Origin: Gymnodinialimonas ceratoperidinii
GTDB lineage: Bacteria; Pseudomonadota; Alphaproteobacteria; Rhodobacterales; Rhodobacteraceae
Direction: 5' to 3'
Assembly (NCBI RefSeq): GCF_019297855.1
Contig: NZ_CP079194.1
Coordinates: forward strand, 1,785,501-1,849,500
Length of the DNA: 64,000 nt
Below are positions 27,694 through 37,621 of the stretch, in pieces (the stretch's first letter is position 1; each line of letters starts with the position of its first letter). The notes beneath the pieces were generated by a model. It did not search any database and was not told where the DNA came from. It saw only the letters and a list, made by a program, of their open reading frames with translations. The position numbers and the translations under genes are program-made.

Positions 27694-27847
27694 GTCAGAC
27701 CTCAATATTTCGTCTCAGCCGTGGCTCACGTGCCACAATCGCCCCCTCTTACAGGGGATTCCCGGCGGGGCAAAGCACCCACCGCGCCCAGGGGTGCCGA
27801 TCGGCAAGATTCAGACTAACCCGTTTGGGGGCTTGGCAAAAGGGGGC

Positions 27848-27896
27848 GCCTCCGGAGGCAAGAAAGAGGGCGGCGCAGAAAAGATCCACGCCGCCC
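27848..27896 (-). terminator. Double terminator after metY
   Basis: On the minus strand GGGCGGCG and CGCCGCCC (plus positions 27889-27896 and 27868-27875) form a stem followed by TCTTTCTTG, and then the palindrome GCCTCCGGAGGC (27848-27859) is followed by GCCCCCTTTT. It lies 32 bases after the metY stop. Confidence 0.65.
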
Positions 27897-27928
27897 CCCA
27901 TTGTAGGTTTGATTTGGTTAATAACGCC

Positions 27929-29221
27929 TTAGGCCGTTGCCGCCGAAAGCGCGCGGTCCAGATCAGCGATGAGGTCGTTCACATCCTCGGTACCGATCGA
28001 GACACGTACCACGTTGGGCGCCGCACCGGCGGCTTCCTGCTGCTCGGGCGTCAATTGGCGGTGCGTGGTGGAGGCCGAATGGATGATCAGCGACCGCGTA
28101 TCGCCCAAGTTGGCGACATGGCTGAAGATCTCCAGCGAATCGACAAGCTTCAGGCAGGCCTCGTAGCCTCCCTTCACCGCGAAGGTGAAAAGCGCGCCCG
28201 CCCCTTTCGGGCAGACCTCCTTGACCCGGTGATAATAGGGCGAGGATTCCAGGCCCGCGTAGGTGACGAAATCGACGCGCGGGTCGTCCTCCAGCCACTT
28301 GGCGATCTTCTGGGCGTTCTCCACGTGCCGCTCCATCCGCAGCGACAGCGTCTCTATCCCCATCAGCGTGTAATGCGCCGCCTGCGGGTTCATCGTCATG
28401 CCAAGATCACGCAGGCCGATGGCGATGCTGTGGAACGTATAGGCCAGCGGCCCGAAGGTCTCCGCGAACTTCAAGCCGTGATAGGCGGGCTCGGGCTGCG
28501 AGAGCGAGGGGAACTTGTCCGAGGCGCTCCAGTCGAATTTGCCGGAATCCACCACGCAGCCGCCGGTCACGGTGCCATTGCCGGTCAGGTACTTGGTCGT
28601 GGAGTGGACCACCAGCGTCGCACCGTGCTCGATCGGGCGATGCAGGTAAGGCGTGGCCGAGGTGTTGTCGATGATCAGTGGAAGGCCTGCGGCATCGGCA
28701 ATGTCCGCGATCGCGCGAACGTCCATGATGTAGCCGCCGGGGTTGGCGATCGCCTCGCCGAAGATCGCGCGGGTGTCGTCATCGATCGCCGCCTTGACCG
28801 CATCGAGATCGTCGAAGTCCACGAACTTGGCTTCCCACCCGAAGCGCTTGATCGTCTGGCTGAACTGCGTGACCGTGCCACCGTAAAGCCGCGTCGAGAC
28901 CACGACGTTGCGACCCGGTGCCATCAGCGGAAACAGAGCCATCAACTGCGCCGCGTGCCCGGAGGAGCAGCACACCGCCCCCGCGCCACCTTCCAGTGTC
29001 GCGATCCGCTCCTGGAGAACCGCCACCGTGGGGTTGGTCAGACGCGAGTAGATGTACCCCACTTCCTGCAAGTTGAACAAAGCCGCCGCATGGTCGGCGT
29101 CGCGGAAAACGTAGGCGGTGGTCTGGTAGATCGGCGTCTGCCGTGCGCCTGTCGCTGGGTCGGGCCGTGCGCCCGCATGGATCTGAAGCGTGTCGAAACC
29201 GTAGCTTGGGCCGTCTGTCAT
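27929..29221 (-). CDS. metY: O-acetylhomoserine aminocarboxypropyltransferase (sulfhydrylase)
   Basis: A 430-residue Cys/Met-metabolism PLP enzyme that makes homocysteine from O-acetylhomoserine and sulfide. Characteristic stretches are FDTLQIHAGARPDPATGARQ at the start, YIYSRLTNPTVAVLQERIA, ALEGG-like TLEGGAGAVCCSSGHAAQ, DNTSATPYLHRPIEHGA, and the PLP lysine in VVHSTTKYLTGNG. The ATG at 29219-29221 has AGGGA 5 bases upstream; the longer reading lacks homology. O-succinylhomoserine use is possible in relatives. It is divergent from the NDUFA12-like gene across 291 bp that contain no visible gene. Confidence 0.92.
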   Translation of the reverse strand: MTDGPSYGFDTLQIHAGARPDPATGARQTPIYQTTAYVFRDADHAAALFNLQEVGYIYSRLTNPTVAVLQERIATLEGGAGAVCCSSGHAAQLMALFPLMAPGRNVVVSTRLYGGTVTQFSQTIKRFGWEAKFVDFDDLDAVKAAIDDDTRAIFGEAIANPGGYIMDVRAIADIADAAGLPLIIDNTSATPYLHRPIEHGATLVVHSTTKYLTGNGTVTGGCVVDSGKFDWSASDKFPSLSQPEPAYHGLKFAETFGPLAYTFHSIAIGLRDLGMTMNPQAAHYTLMGIETLSLRMERHVENAQKIAKWLEDDPRVDFVTYAGLESSPYYHRVKEVCPKGAGALFTFAVKGGYEACLKLVDSLEIFSHVANLGDTRSLIIHSASTTHRQLTPEQQEAAGAAPNVVRVSIGTEDVNDLIADLDRALSAATA

Positions 29222-29512
29222 GGTATCCCTCCAAGTAAATTTGCCCGGTTGTAGGCCATGCGGCCCAAGGCCTGCAACAACCGTGCCAGATCCAAGGCCG
29301 CGTGTTCTGCAAATCGGGCGAAAGCAAAACGCACGGCCTCCCTTCATCTTGGCCAATACAACTCAATCCCCCCCCTCGCACCGCGCGCTGCCGGCCGTTA
29401 TTCGCACGACCGACACGCCGCCCGCAGAAGGCGCGACGCAAAGCCCACTGGACGTCGCGCGTGCAACAAGGCAAAACCCCCCTCAAACGACCCAAACTGC
29501 GGATCACAGCCC

Positions 29513-29890
29513 ATGGCCAGCATCTTTAATCGCCTGTTCACCTGGTGGAACGGCCAGACGATCGGAACGCAATTGTTCACCGCCCGTCGGGGCGTGAAAG
29601 TGGGCGAGGACACCCAGGGCAACGTCTTCTATCGCAACGGCGATGACAGCAAACGGTGGGTGATCTTCGACGGTCTGGTCGAAGCCTCGCGCATCGATCC
29701 CGAATGGCACGGCTGGCTGCACCACACCTGGGATGAGCCGCCGACCGATCGCCCCGTGGTCCACAAGGCTTGGGAGGCGCCGCATCTGCCGAACCTCACC
29801 GGGACACCGCTGGCCTATGCGCCCGCGGGCTCGATCCGCCGTGAGCAGCCCGCGTCCCGCAGCGATTACGAGGCCTGGACGCCCGAGTAA
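29513..29890 (+). CDS. NDUFA12 family protein (complex I accessory subunit)
   Basis: This 125-residue protein is the bacterial homologue of the mitochondrial complex I subunit NDUFA12 (B17.2). Signature stretches are [55 protein letters not shown] and the proline-rich [11 protein letters not shown]. It would bind peripherally to NADH:ubiquinone oxidoreductase at the inner membrane. The ATG at 29513 is the first consistent with the family. mlaD follows 97 bp later. Confidence 0.93.
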   Translation: MASIFNRLFTWWNGQTIGTQLFTARRGVKVGEDTQGNVFYRNGDDSKRWVIFDGLVEASRIDPEWHGWLHHTWDEPPTDRPVVHKAWEAPHLPNLTGTPLAYAPAGSIRREQPASRSDYEAWTPE

Positions 29891-29987
29891 CCGGCGCCCT
29901 CGATGCCGCGAAGCGAAATACAGCCCCCCGGTCAGGCGGGCTGAAATCCCCCTTGGCGGCAGCCAATTGGCACGTTAGCTACATCCC

Positions 29988-30437
29988 ATGGCCGAGACTG
30001 ACTATTCCCTTGCAGAAATTGCGACCGGCGGCGCCGTTTTGGCGGCTGCCGTGGGCTTTTTCCTCTATGCGTCGGGGACGGGGGTCGCTTCCAGCGCTGG
30101 CAGCTACGAGTTGCAGGCCGCCTTCCGCTCGGCCGAGGGCATCTCGGTCGGCACCGAGGTTCGCCTCGGCGGGGTCCGCATCGGGACCGTGACCGGCATG
30201 ACCCTGAACCCCCAGTCGTTCCTGGCCGAGACCACGTTCACCGTCGATGAGGACATCGTGCTGCCCGACGACAGTGCCATCGCGATTTCCTCCGAGAGCC
30301 TTCTGGGTGGCTCCTTCGTGGAGATCATTCCCGGCGGTTCTCCCTTCAACCTTGAACCGGGGGGCGAGGTGCTCGACACGCAATCCTCGGTCAGCCTGAT
30401 CACCCTGCTTCTGCGCTTTGTCGGCGGCGATGGATAA
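29988..30437 (+). CDS. mlaD: Outer-membrane lipid asymmetry protein MlaD
   Basis: MlaD is the periplasmic, membrane-anchored MCE-domain subunit of the Mla phospholipid transporter. The 149-residue protein has an N-terminal anchor (IATGGAVLAAAVGFFLYASG) and one MCE domain with YELQAAFRSAEGISVGTEVRLGG-like sequence, DDSAIAISSESLLGG and VEIIPGG. The other Mla components (F, E, C, B) are not in the window, so this is an isolated subunit gene. It is 3 bp from the DUF2155 gene downstream. Confidence 0.92.
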   Translation: MAETDYSLAEIATGGAVLAAAVGFFLYASGTGVASSAGSYELQAAFRSAEGISVGTEVRLGGVRIGTVTGMTLNPQSFLAETTFTVDEDIVLPDDSAIAISSESLLGGSFVEIIPGGSPFNLEPGGEVLDTQSSVSLITLLLRFVGGDG

Positions 30438-30440
30438 ACG

Positions 30441-31037
30441 ATGAAACCGATTGCTTTCCTAGTCGCTGCAACACTCAGCCTGACCTCCTTCGCCACCGCG
30501 CAGCAATTCGACGTGACCGATGGCGAAGTGCCCTTCGTGGAGTTCGGCCAGCCCGAGGGTGAAGCGGGCGAGGGCGGGGAAGATTTCGACGACTTCGAGT
30601 TGGACGGCGGGGATGGCACCGGCCTCACCCTGTCGGAAGGCGCTGAGGACGGGGATATCCAGTTGAACCTCGGCACCGGGTCTCCCGGTGTGTTCACGAC
30701 ATTTCCCGGTGTAACCGGTCCGGTCACCTCGGTCAGCCAACCCGAGACCGAGCAGGGCACGACGATGTCGCTGCGCGCGCTCGACAAGATGTTGGGTCAG
30801 CCGATGGATATCGAGCTCTCGATCGGCCAGACCGTCGTCTTCGGGCGCATCGCGATCCGTGCCGTGGAATGCCGCTTTCCCACCGCCGATCCGGGCGGTG
30901 ACGCCTTTGCTCTGATCGAGATCCTCGACCTCGATGGGCGGGACCTGTTCACCGGTTGGATGATCGCCTCCAGCCCGGCGCTGAACGCGCTGGAACATGC
31001 CCGCTATGATGTCTGGGCGCTTGGCTGCTCGGCCTAG
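30441..31037 (+). CDS. Secreted DUF2155 protein
   Basis: The 198-residue precursor has a signal peptide (MKPIAFLVAATLSLTSFATA) and an acidic Gly/Glu/Asp stretch. The C-terminal DUF2155 domain covers about residues 110-198 (LRALDKMLGQPMDIELSIGQ, FGRIAIRAVECRFP, AFALIEILD, FTGWMIASSPALNALEHARYDVW), with two cysteines. The family has no known function; in alphaproteobacteria it commonly neighbours mlaD and NDUFA12 genes. The stop codon overlaps that of aat tail to tail (CTAG). Confidence 0.88.
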   Translation: MKPIAFLVAATLSLTSFATAQQFDVTDGEVPFVEFGQPEGEAGEGGEDFDDFELDGGDGTGLTLSEGAEDGDIQLNLGTGSPGVFTTFPGVTGPVTSVSQPETEQGTTMSLRALDKMLGQPMDIELSIGQTVVFGRIAIRAVECRFPTADPGGDAFALIEILDLDGRDLFTGWMIASSPALNALEHARYDVWALGCSA

Positions 31038-31678
31038 GACAGGCTGTCCAGCGGCGCGTCTTCGGGAAGCGCCAGAAAATCAGCTTCGTTCTCAAGAGCT
31101 TCGGCCAATTGTTTGCGATAGGCCGCGCGCGAGATTTCGACCGCGCCGAGGCTGATCAAGTGGTCCGTCACGAATTGCGTATCGAAAAGAGTGAAGTCGC
31201 CGAACCGCAGACGGTGGATCAGATGCACGAGCGCGAGTTTCGAGCCGCCGGTGCGTGCGGAGAACATGCTTTCGCCGAAGAACGCCGCGCCGAGCGTGAG
31301 GCCAAAGACCGCGCCAGCGAGCCCTTCCTGATCCCAGATCTCGACCGAATGGGCGAGGCCTTGTGCATTGAGCGCGAGGTAGCAACCGAACAGCTCGCCA
31401 TTGATCCAGGTCTGATCGCGGGCCGCACAGCCCTCCACCACGCCCGCGAAATCACGGTCAACGTGGACGCGGTAACCGCCGCGATTGATCTGCCGCCTCA
31501 GCGAGCGGGAGATATGGAAACCATCGAGCGGAAAAACGCCGCGCTCCTGCGGGTCGACCCAGAAGACGTCCGAGACTTCGGCCCCTTCGGACATCGGGAA
31601 AATCCCCGCCGCATAGGCGCGCACCATGAGATCTGGCGTCAGCCGAGGCTGTGAGTGGGACGTCATATCGTGGGCCAT
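31034..31678 (-). CDS. aat: Leucyl/phenylalanyl-tRNA-protein transferase
   Basis: Aat adds Leu or Phe to proteins with N-terminal Arg or Lys, marking them for ClpAP via the N-end rule. The 214-residue protein shows LTPDLMVRAYAAGIFPMSEG, WVDPQERGVFPLDGFHISRS, TWINGELFGCYLAL, FGLTLGAAFFGESMFSARTGGSKLAL-type sequence and LFDTQFVTDHLISLGAVEI. Two ATGs (31678 and 31666) are possible, neither with a clear ribosome site. A 649-bp gene-free gap lies upstream. Confidence 0.94.
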   Translation of the reverse strand: MAHDMTSHSQPRLTPDLMVRAYAAGIFPMSEGAEVSDVFWVDPQERGVFPLDGFHISRSLRRQINRGGYRVHVDRDFAGVVEGCAARDQTWINGELFGCYLALNAQGLAHSVEIWDQEGLAGAVFGLTLGAAFFGESMFSARTGGSKLALVHLIHRLRFGDFTLFDTQFVTDHLISLGAVEISRAAYRKQLAEALENEADFLALPEDAPLDSLS

Positions 31679-32327
31679 GGCGATATTTCTAACGGGTTGC
31701 TGGCCAAAAGCCTATGAAGTTTTCAGCGTAAATGGGCGGCGTCAGAGGCGCTTCAAGCGCGCCGCAAATTTTTTTGATGCGCTTTAACCCGGCATTAAGA
31801 CGGTCGTGGTTTTTTATCTGCCATGGAAGTTCGGCGCAGGCTCCGACACGGGACTGGCACGGACTGACACGGGTTCAGGGGGTTTGACTGTTAAAGTGGC
31901 ACCCTGTTCTAAACCCGGGTTTTGGATGGTCTTGGATCAAGCGGATGTGACGGCAGAATGTCGTGGAACCCGCCTCGTCTCCCTTACCCGGCAAAGACAG
32001 GACCAATCGCGTTGTGCTGCTGGTGGGCCTCACCCCCCTCGGCGCCACGACGTTCAAATGTGTTCGTGAACACGCGCCCAGTCGGTGCCCTTCCAGTCAG
32101 GGCGCCGGCTGGACGTTCGTGTTTGAGTAACACGGCGCAAATGGCGGTGCGGTAGGTCTCAGTGCCGGGTGTTGAGCGCCGATTATCGATGGGTGTTTGT
32201 ACTTTGCAGGCTCGCCGCCGTGCCGTCAGCGAGGCGCGATCCGCCTGCGTCGACTACCAACCTGAACCGCTCGCCTTAGGCGCGGCCATTGCGAGGGATC
32301 AGCTCCCTCGCAATGGTGGTGATGTCG
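31679..32327. other. Gene-free 649-bp interval between aat and accC
   Basis: No convincing ORF, tRNA or known RNA is visible. The interval holds several structured elements: a palindrome AAACCCGGGTTT (31911-31922), stems GTGTT/AACAC and CGTGTT/AACACG around 32060 and 32118-32134, a GGTGCCCT/AGGGCGCC stem around 32085-32105, and the perfect inverted repeat after accC at 32286-32316. An AT-rich run (31768-31817) could be the aat promoter region. A structured untranslated leader or an undescribed small RNA is possible. Confidence 0.5.
32286..32316 (-). terminator. Perfect inverted repeat just after accC
   Basis: CCATTGCGAGGGA (32286-32298) and TCCCTCGCAATGG (32304-32316) form a 13-bp stem with a five-base loop, 11 bases beyond the accC stop. 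There is no U-tract on the minus strand, so it may end transcription poorly but protect the mRNA 3' end. Confidence 0.5.
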
Positions 32328-33677
<1,350 letters not shown>

Positions 33678-33695
33678 GGGCCAGGACCCTTTCAG

Positions 33696-34205
33696 TTATT
33701 CGATGATCATCAACGGCGCGCCGAATTCGACGGGCGAGCCATCGCCCACGACGATGCGCTTCACGGTGCCCGCATGGGGGGCGGGGATCTGGTTCATCGT
33801 CTTCATCGCTTCGATGATCAGCAGCGTCTGACCCTCGGAGACCTTGTCTCCGACGCTGACGAACGGGGGCGATCCGGGCTCGGCCTGCAGATAGACGGTG
33901 CCGACCATGGGCGAGGTCACGGCGCCGGGTGCTTGCGAGGGATCATCGGAGGCGGGCGCCGGAGCCGCGGAAGGCGCAGCCGCCGGGGCAGGCGCGGGCG
34001 CTGCTGCGGCGGGCGCGGGGGCTGCTGCGGGCGCTTGCACCATCATCGGGGCGGCAGGCGCTGCCTGTTTGGCGACACGCACGTTCAGCCAGTCGTTCTC
34101 GCCGTATTCACGTTTGACGTGCAGCTCGGTGAGCTCGTTCTCTCGCAATACATCTGCGAGCGCCTTGATGAAGGCGACGTCGTTATCGTGCGTTTTTTCT
34201 GCCAT
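33696..34205 (-). CDS. accB: Biotin carboxyl carrier protein of acetyl-CoA carboxylase
   Basis: AccB carries biotin between AccC and the carboxyltransferase. The 169-residue protein has a helical N-terminus, an Ala/Pro hinge (about residues 47-92) and a biotinyl domain with the biotin lysine in EAMKTMN (K135), as well as TSPMVGTVYL. It starts the accBC operon and faces away from preT across a 265-bp spacer. Confidence 0.97.
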   Translation of the reverse strand: MAEKTHDNDVAFIKALADVLRENELTELHVKREYGENDWLNVRVAKQAAPAAPMMVQAPAAAPAPAAAAPAPAPAAAPSAAPAPASDDPSQAPGAVTSPMVGTVYLQAEPGSPPFVSVGDKVSEGQTLLIIEAMKTMNQIPAPHAGTVKRIVVGDGSPVEFGAPLMIIE

Positions 34206-34396
34206 GTTGCTCTCACCGTCTGTCGTTGGCCCAGGTCCGTGGGTCTTCGTGTCCTATCGGCTATAACGCAGCGTCGGCGTGGGGAAAACCCGCTCTGTGC
34301 GCTTGGTGGAACGCCCGACACAGCCCGCGCGCGCCTAAAATAGCAGCAAATCGGTGAGCGAGCGCCTGGGGGCGCAGAATCTGCACATTATAAAAT

Positions 34397-34412
34397 TTTA
34401 CCATTTGATAAA
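34397..34412. promoter_or_regulatory. Degenerate RutR operator in front of preT
   Basis: TTTACCATTTGATAAA matches the RutR consensus TTGACCA-NN-TGGTCAA at all but three positions (T for G, A for G, A for C), keeping the two-base spacer. It starts three bases after a -10-like TATAAA (34389-34394) and ends 58 bases before the preT ATG, so a bound repressor would cover the start of transcription. The other operator of the locus at 38381 is an exact match and has the same layout. Confidence 0.6.
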
Positions 34413-34470
34413 TTTTTGAACCCGTGCCAGCGTGATTCCTGACCAAGCCATGACTTTCAAGCGAGGCCCA

Positions 34471-35805
34471 ATGCGAAACACTCCTTTCACTCCCGGTATC
34501 GCGCCTGCGCGTCTTGATGCGACCGAGCTGGCGCAGAATTTCTCGGATCTGCACGAACCCTTCGACGCCCACGAGGCGCTGGTGGCCGCAGACCGCTGCT
34601 ACTTCTGTCACGATGCGCCGTGCATCACGGCCTGCCCGACCTCCATCGATATCCCGCTGTTCATCCGGCAGATCGCCACCGGCACCGAAGAGGCCGCGGC
34701 CAAGACGATTTTCGATCAGAACATCCTCGGCGGCATGTGCGCGCGGGTCTGCCCCACGGAGACGCTCTGCGAAGAGGCCTGCGTGCGAGAGGCGGCAGAG
34801 GGGCGTCCGGTGCTGATCGGGCAGTTGCAGCGCTTCGCGACGGATACGGTGATGGCGCAAGGTATCCACCCCTTTGAGCGTGCGGCGCCGACGGGCAAGA
34901 CCATCGCGGTCGTGGGCGCCGGCCCGGCCGGCCTTGCCTGCGCGCACCGTCTGGCGATGAAAGGCCATGACGTGGTGATCTTCGAGGCCCGCCCGAAGCC
35001 CGGCGGTCTGAACGAATACGGGATCGCGAGCTACAAGAGCACCGAGGATTTCGCCGCGCGCGAAGTCGATTGGCTCCTGCAGATCGGTGGCATTACCCTG
35101 GCGAACGGCAAGGCGCTCGGGGTGGATTTCACGCTCGACAAGCTGCAGTCCGAATTCGACGCGGTGTTCCTCGGGATGGGCCTTGGCGGTGTGAACGCCC
35201 TGCGTGCCGCGGGCGAAGACCGCGCCGGGGTGGCCGATGCCGTCGAATTCATCGCTGATCTGAGGCAGGCGGATGATCTGGGTGTGCTGCCCGTCGGACG
35301 CAATGTCGTGGTGATCGGCGGCGGCATGACGGCGATCGACGCAGCGGTTCAGTCCAAGCTTCTGGGCGCGGAAAGCGTCACCCTGGTTTATCGGCGCGGT
35401 CGCGATGCGATGCCCGCAAGCCGCTTTGAACAGGACCTCGCCGCGTCCAAGGGCGTGCGGTTCATCTTCAACGCGATGCCGATCGAGGTGCTTGGCAACG
35501 GCGCCGCGACCTCTCTGCGTTGCGAATATACCAGCGTCGAAGGGCAGAGCCTGATCGGAACCGGAGAGACCTTCGACATTCCCGCCGATCAGATCCTCAA
35601 GGCCATCGGTCAGACCCTCGCGAACGCACCAGAGACGGTTGCGATCGAAGGCGGCAAGATCGCGGTGTCGGGGCCGGGCCGCACCTCGCTCGACGGGGTC
35701 TGGGCCGGTGGCGACTGCGCGGCCGGGGGCGATGACCTGACGGTGACCGCCGTGGCCGAAGGGCGCGACGCGGCCGAAGATATTCACGCGAGGCTGACGC
35801 AATGA
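34471..35805 (+). CDS. preT: NAD-dependent dihydropyrimidine dehydrogenase subunit PreT
   Basis: PreT is the GltD-like flavin/iron-sulfur subunit that passes electrons from NADH to PreA, which reduces uracil or thymine to the 5,6-dihydro form. The 444-residue protein has two N-terminal cysteine groups for 4Fe-4S clusters (C43, C46, C51, C55 and C90, C94, C100, C104), an FAD-binding VGAGPAG (148-154) and a second dinucleotide loop VVIGGGMTAIDAA, and ends with GVWAGGDCAAGGDDLTVTAV. The ATG at 34471 follows GAGG by 4 bases; an upstream ATG at 34450 and a GTG at 34432 lack a site. Confidence 0.93.
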   Translation: MRNTPFTPGIAPARLDATELAQNFSDLHEPFDAHEALVAADRCYFCHDAPCITACPTSIDIPLFIRQIATGTEEAAAKTIFDQNILGGMCARVCPTETLCEEACVREAAEGRPVLIGQLQRFATDTVMAQGIHPFERAAPTGKTIAVVGAGPAGLACAHRLAMKGHDVVIFEARPKPGGLNEYGIASYKSTEDFAAREVDWLLQIGGITLANGKALGVDFTLDKLQSEFDAVFLGMGLGGVNALRAAGEDRAGVADAVEFIADLRQADDLGVLPVGRNVVVIGGGMTAIDAAVQSKLLGAESVTLVYRRGRDAMPASRFEQDLAASKGVRFIFNAMPIEVLGNGAATSLRCEYTSVEGQSLIGTGETFDIPADQILKAIGQTLANAPETVAIEGGKIAVSGPGRTSLDGVWAGGDCAAGGDDLTVTAVAEGRDAAEDIHARLTQ

Positions 35806-35900
35806 TCAGCCAAACCCTCTCCTCCTCATCCATCCAGCCACAGCCGACGACCCGCCCGGTCGCTGCGCCGTGCCAGACCGACTAACCGGAGACCGAACCC

Positions 35901-37205
35901 ATGGCTGACCTCACCTCCAACTTCATCGGCATCTCATCGCCCAACCCCTTCTGGCTCGCCTCCGCGCCGCCGACGGACAAGGAATACAACGTGCGCCGCG
36001 CCTTCGAGGCCGGTTGGGGCGGCGTCGTCTGGAAAACGCTCGGCTCCGAGGGGCCGCCCGTGGTCAACGTCAACGGCCCGCGCTACGGGGCGATCCACGG
36101 GGCCGACCGGCGGCTGCTGGCGCTTAACAACATCGAGCTGATCACCGACCGGGACCTCTACACCAACCTCGAGGAAATCAAACGCGTGAAGGCCGACTAC
36201 CCGGACCGCGCGATCATCGTCTCGATCATGGTGCCTTGCGAGGAGGAGGCGTGGAAAGCGATCCTGCCGCTGGTGGAAGAGACCGGGGCCGATGGGATCG
36301 AGCTGAACTTCGGCTGCCCCCATGGCATGTCCGAGCGCGGCATGGGCGCGGCGGTGGGGCAGGTGCCGGAATACATCGAGATGGTGACCCGCTGGTGCAA
36401 GCAATACTACTCCAAGCCTGTCATCGTGAAGCTGACCCCCAACATCACCGACATCCGTAAGCCCGCCGAGGCCGCGCATCGGGGCGGGGCGGACGCGGTT
36501 TCGCTGATCAACACGATCAACTCCATCACCTCGGTCAACCTCGACACGATGTCGCCCGAGCCGTCGATTGACGGAAAGGGCTCCCACGGCGGGCTCTGCG
36601 GCCCGGCGGTCAAGCCCATTGCCATGTCGATGGTGTCCGAAATCGCGCGCAATGCCGAGACCCGCAACCTGCCGATCTCGGGCATTGGCGGTGTCACCAC
36701 GTGGCGCGACGCGGCAGAGTTCATGTCGCTCGGCGCTGGGAACGTGCAGGTCTGCACCGCCGCGATGACTTACGGCTTCAAGATCGTGCAGGAGATGATC
36801 TCGGGCCTGTCGCAATACCTCGACGAAAAGGAAATGTCGCTCGATGACCTCGTCGGCCGCGCCGTGCCGAACGTGACCGATTGGCAGTACCTGAACCTCA
36901 ATTACGTCGCCAAGGCGCGGATCGACCAGGACCTCTGCATCGCGTGCGGCCGCTGCTATGCCGCTTGCGAAGACACGTCGCACCAAGCCATCGGTATGTC
37001 CGCGGACCGGGTGTTCGAGGTGCTGGATGACGAATGCGTCGCCTGCAACCTCTGCGTCAACGTCTGCCCGGTCGAGGACTGCATCACGATGGTGGAGTTG
37101 GCACCCGGAACGCTGGACGAGCGCACGGGCCAGCCTGTCCGGCCGGAATACGCCAATTGGACGACGCACCCCAACAATCCCGGACGGGTAGAGGCGGCTG
37201 AATGA
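35901..37205 (+). CDS. preA: NAD-dependent dihydropyrimidine dehydrogenase subunit PreA
   Basis: PreA holds the FMN barrel that reduces uracil or thymine. The 434-residue protein has the dihydroorotate-dehydrogenase-like barrel (NPFWLASAPPTDKEYNVRRA, WKTLGSEGPP, ELNFGCPHGMSERGMGAAVG, VKLTPNITDI, GIGGVTTWRDAAEF) and a C-terminal ferredoxin module with CIACGRCYAAC (about 346-356) and CVACNLCVNVCP (about 379-390). It is 95 bp after preT; its stop overlaps the VOC gene start (ATGA). Confidence 0.96.
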   Translation: MADLTSNFIGISSPNPFWLASAPPTDKEYNVRRAFEAGWGGVVWKTLGSEGPPVVNVNGPRYGAIHGADRRLLALNNIELITDRDLYTNLEEIKRVKADYPDRAIIVSIMVPCEEEAWKAILPLVEETGADGIELNFGCPHGMSERGMGAAVGQVPEYIEMVTRWCKQYYSKPVIVKLTPNITDIRKPAEAAHRGGADAVSLINTINSITSVNLDTMSPEPSIDGKGSHGGLCGPAVKPIAMSMVSEIARNAETRNLPISGIGGVTTWRDAAEFMSLGAGNVQVCTAAMTYGFKIVQEMISGLSQYLDEKEMSLDDLVGRAVPNVTDWQYLNLNYVAKARIDQDLCIACGRCYAACEDTSHQAIGMSADRVFEVLDDECVACNLCVNVCPVEDCITMVELAPGTLDERTGQPVRPEYANWTTHPNNPGRVEAAE

Positions 37206-37621
37206 TCGACCGGCTCGACCACGTGAACCTGCGCACGGCGCAGCTTGATGCGATGATCGCGTGGTACGAGCATATCTTGCAGCTGAGAAGCGGCCCCCGT
37301 CCGGGGTTCCCGTTTCCCGGCGCATGGATGTATGCGGGCGAGATGCCGGTCGTGCATCTGGTCGGCGTCGAACAGGCGCCGCCCACGGCCGATAACCTGG
37401 CGCTGGAACACGCCGCCTTCAGCGCCAAGGGGCTGCGGGAATTCGTGGCGCGCTTGCAAGAGGCGGGCGAGGCCATGCGTCTGGTGCGGGTGCCGGACAT
37501 GCCCTTGGTTCAGGTTAACGTCTGGGATCCGGACGGGAACCACCTGCATATCGATTTTCACGCTTCCGAGGCTGACGGCCTCGACTTCGAAGAGTTCAAC
37601 ACGTCGCAGATCAAGGCGTAA
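37202..37621 (+). CDS. VOC (glyoxalase/bleomycin-resistance fold) protein
   Basis: The 139-residue protein has the vicinal-oxygen-chelate fold: MIDRLDHVNLRTAQLDAMIA with a first metal-ligand candidate (His in LDHVNL), MPVVHLVGVEQ, LEHAAFSAKGL and a final DPDGNHLHIDF with another His and an acidic residue. It overlaps preA by ATGA and is therefore probably co-translated with it. VOC proteins are metal-dependent lyases, dioxygenases or isomerases; the substrate here is unknown. It overlaps the rutR stop by 11 bp tail to tail. Confidence 0.88.
   Translation: MIDRLDHVNLRTAQLDAMIAWYEHILQLRSGPRPGFPFPGAWMYAGEMPVVHLVGVEQAPPTADNLALEHAAFSAKGLREFVARLQEAGEAMRLVRVPDMPLVQVNVWDPDGNHLHIDFHASEADGLDFEEFNTSQIKA

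Noticed and set aside
31806..32069. Possible small proteins or a tmRNA, 6S, SRP or RNase P RNA in the aat-accC gap
   Set aside because: Neither strand shows the conserved cores of these RNAs, and the short frames lack ribosome sites and coding character. It is kept only as an unexplained structured gap.
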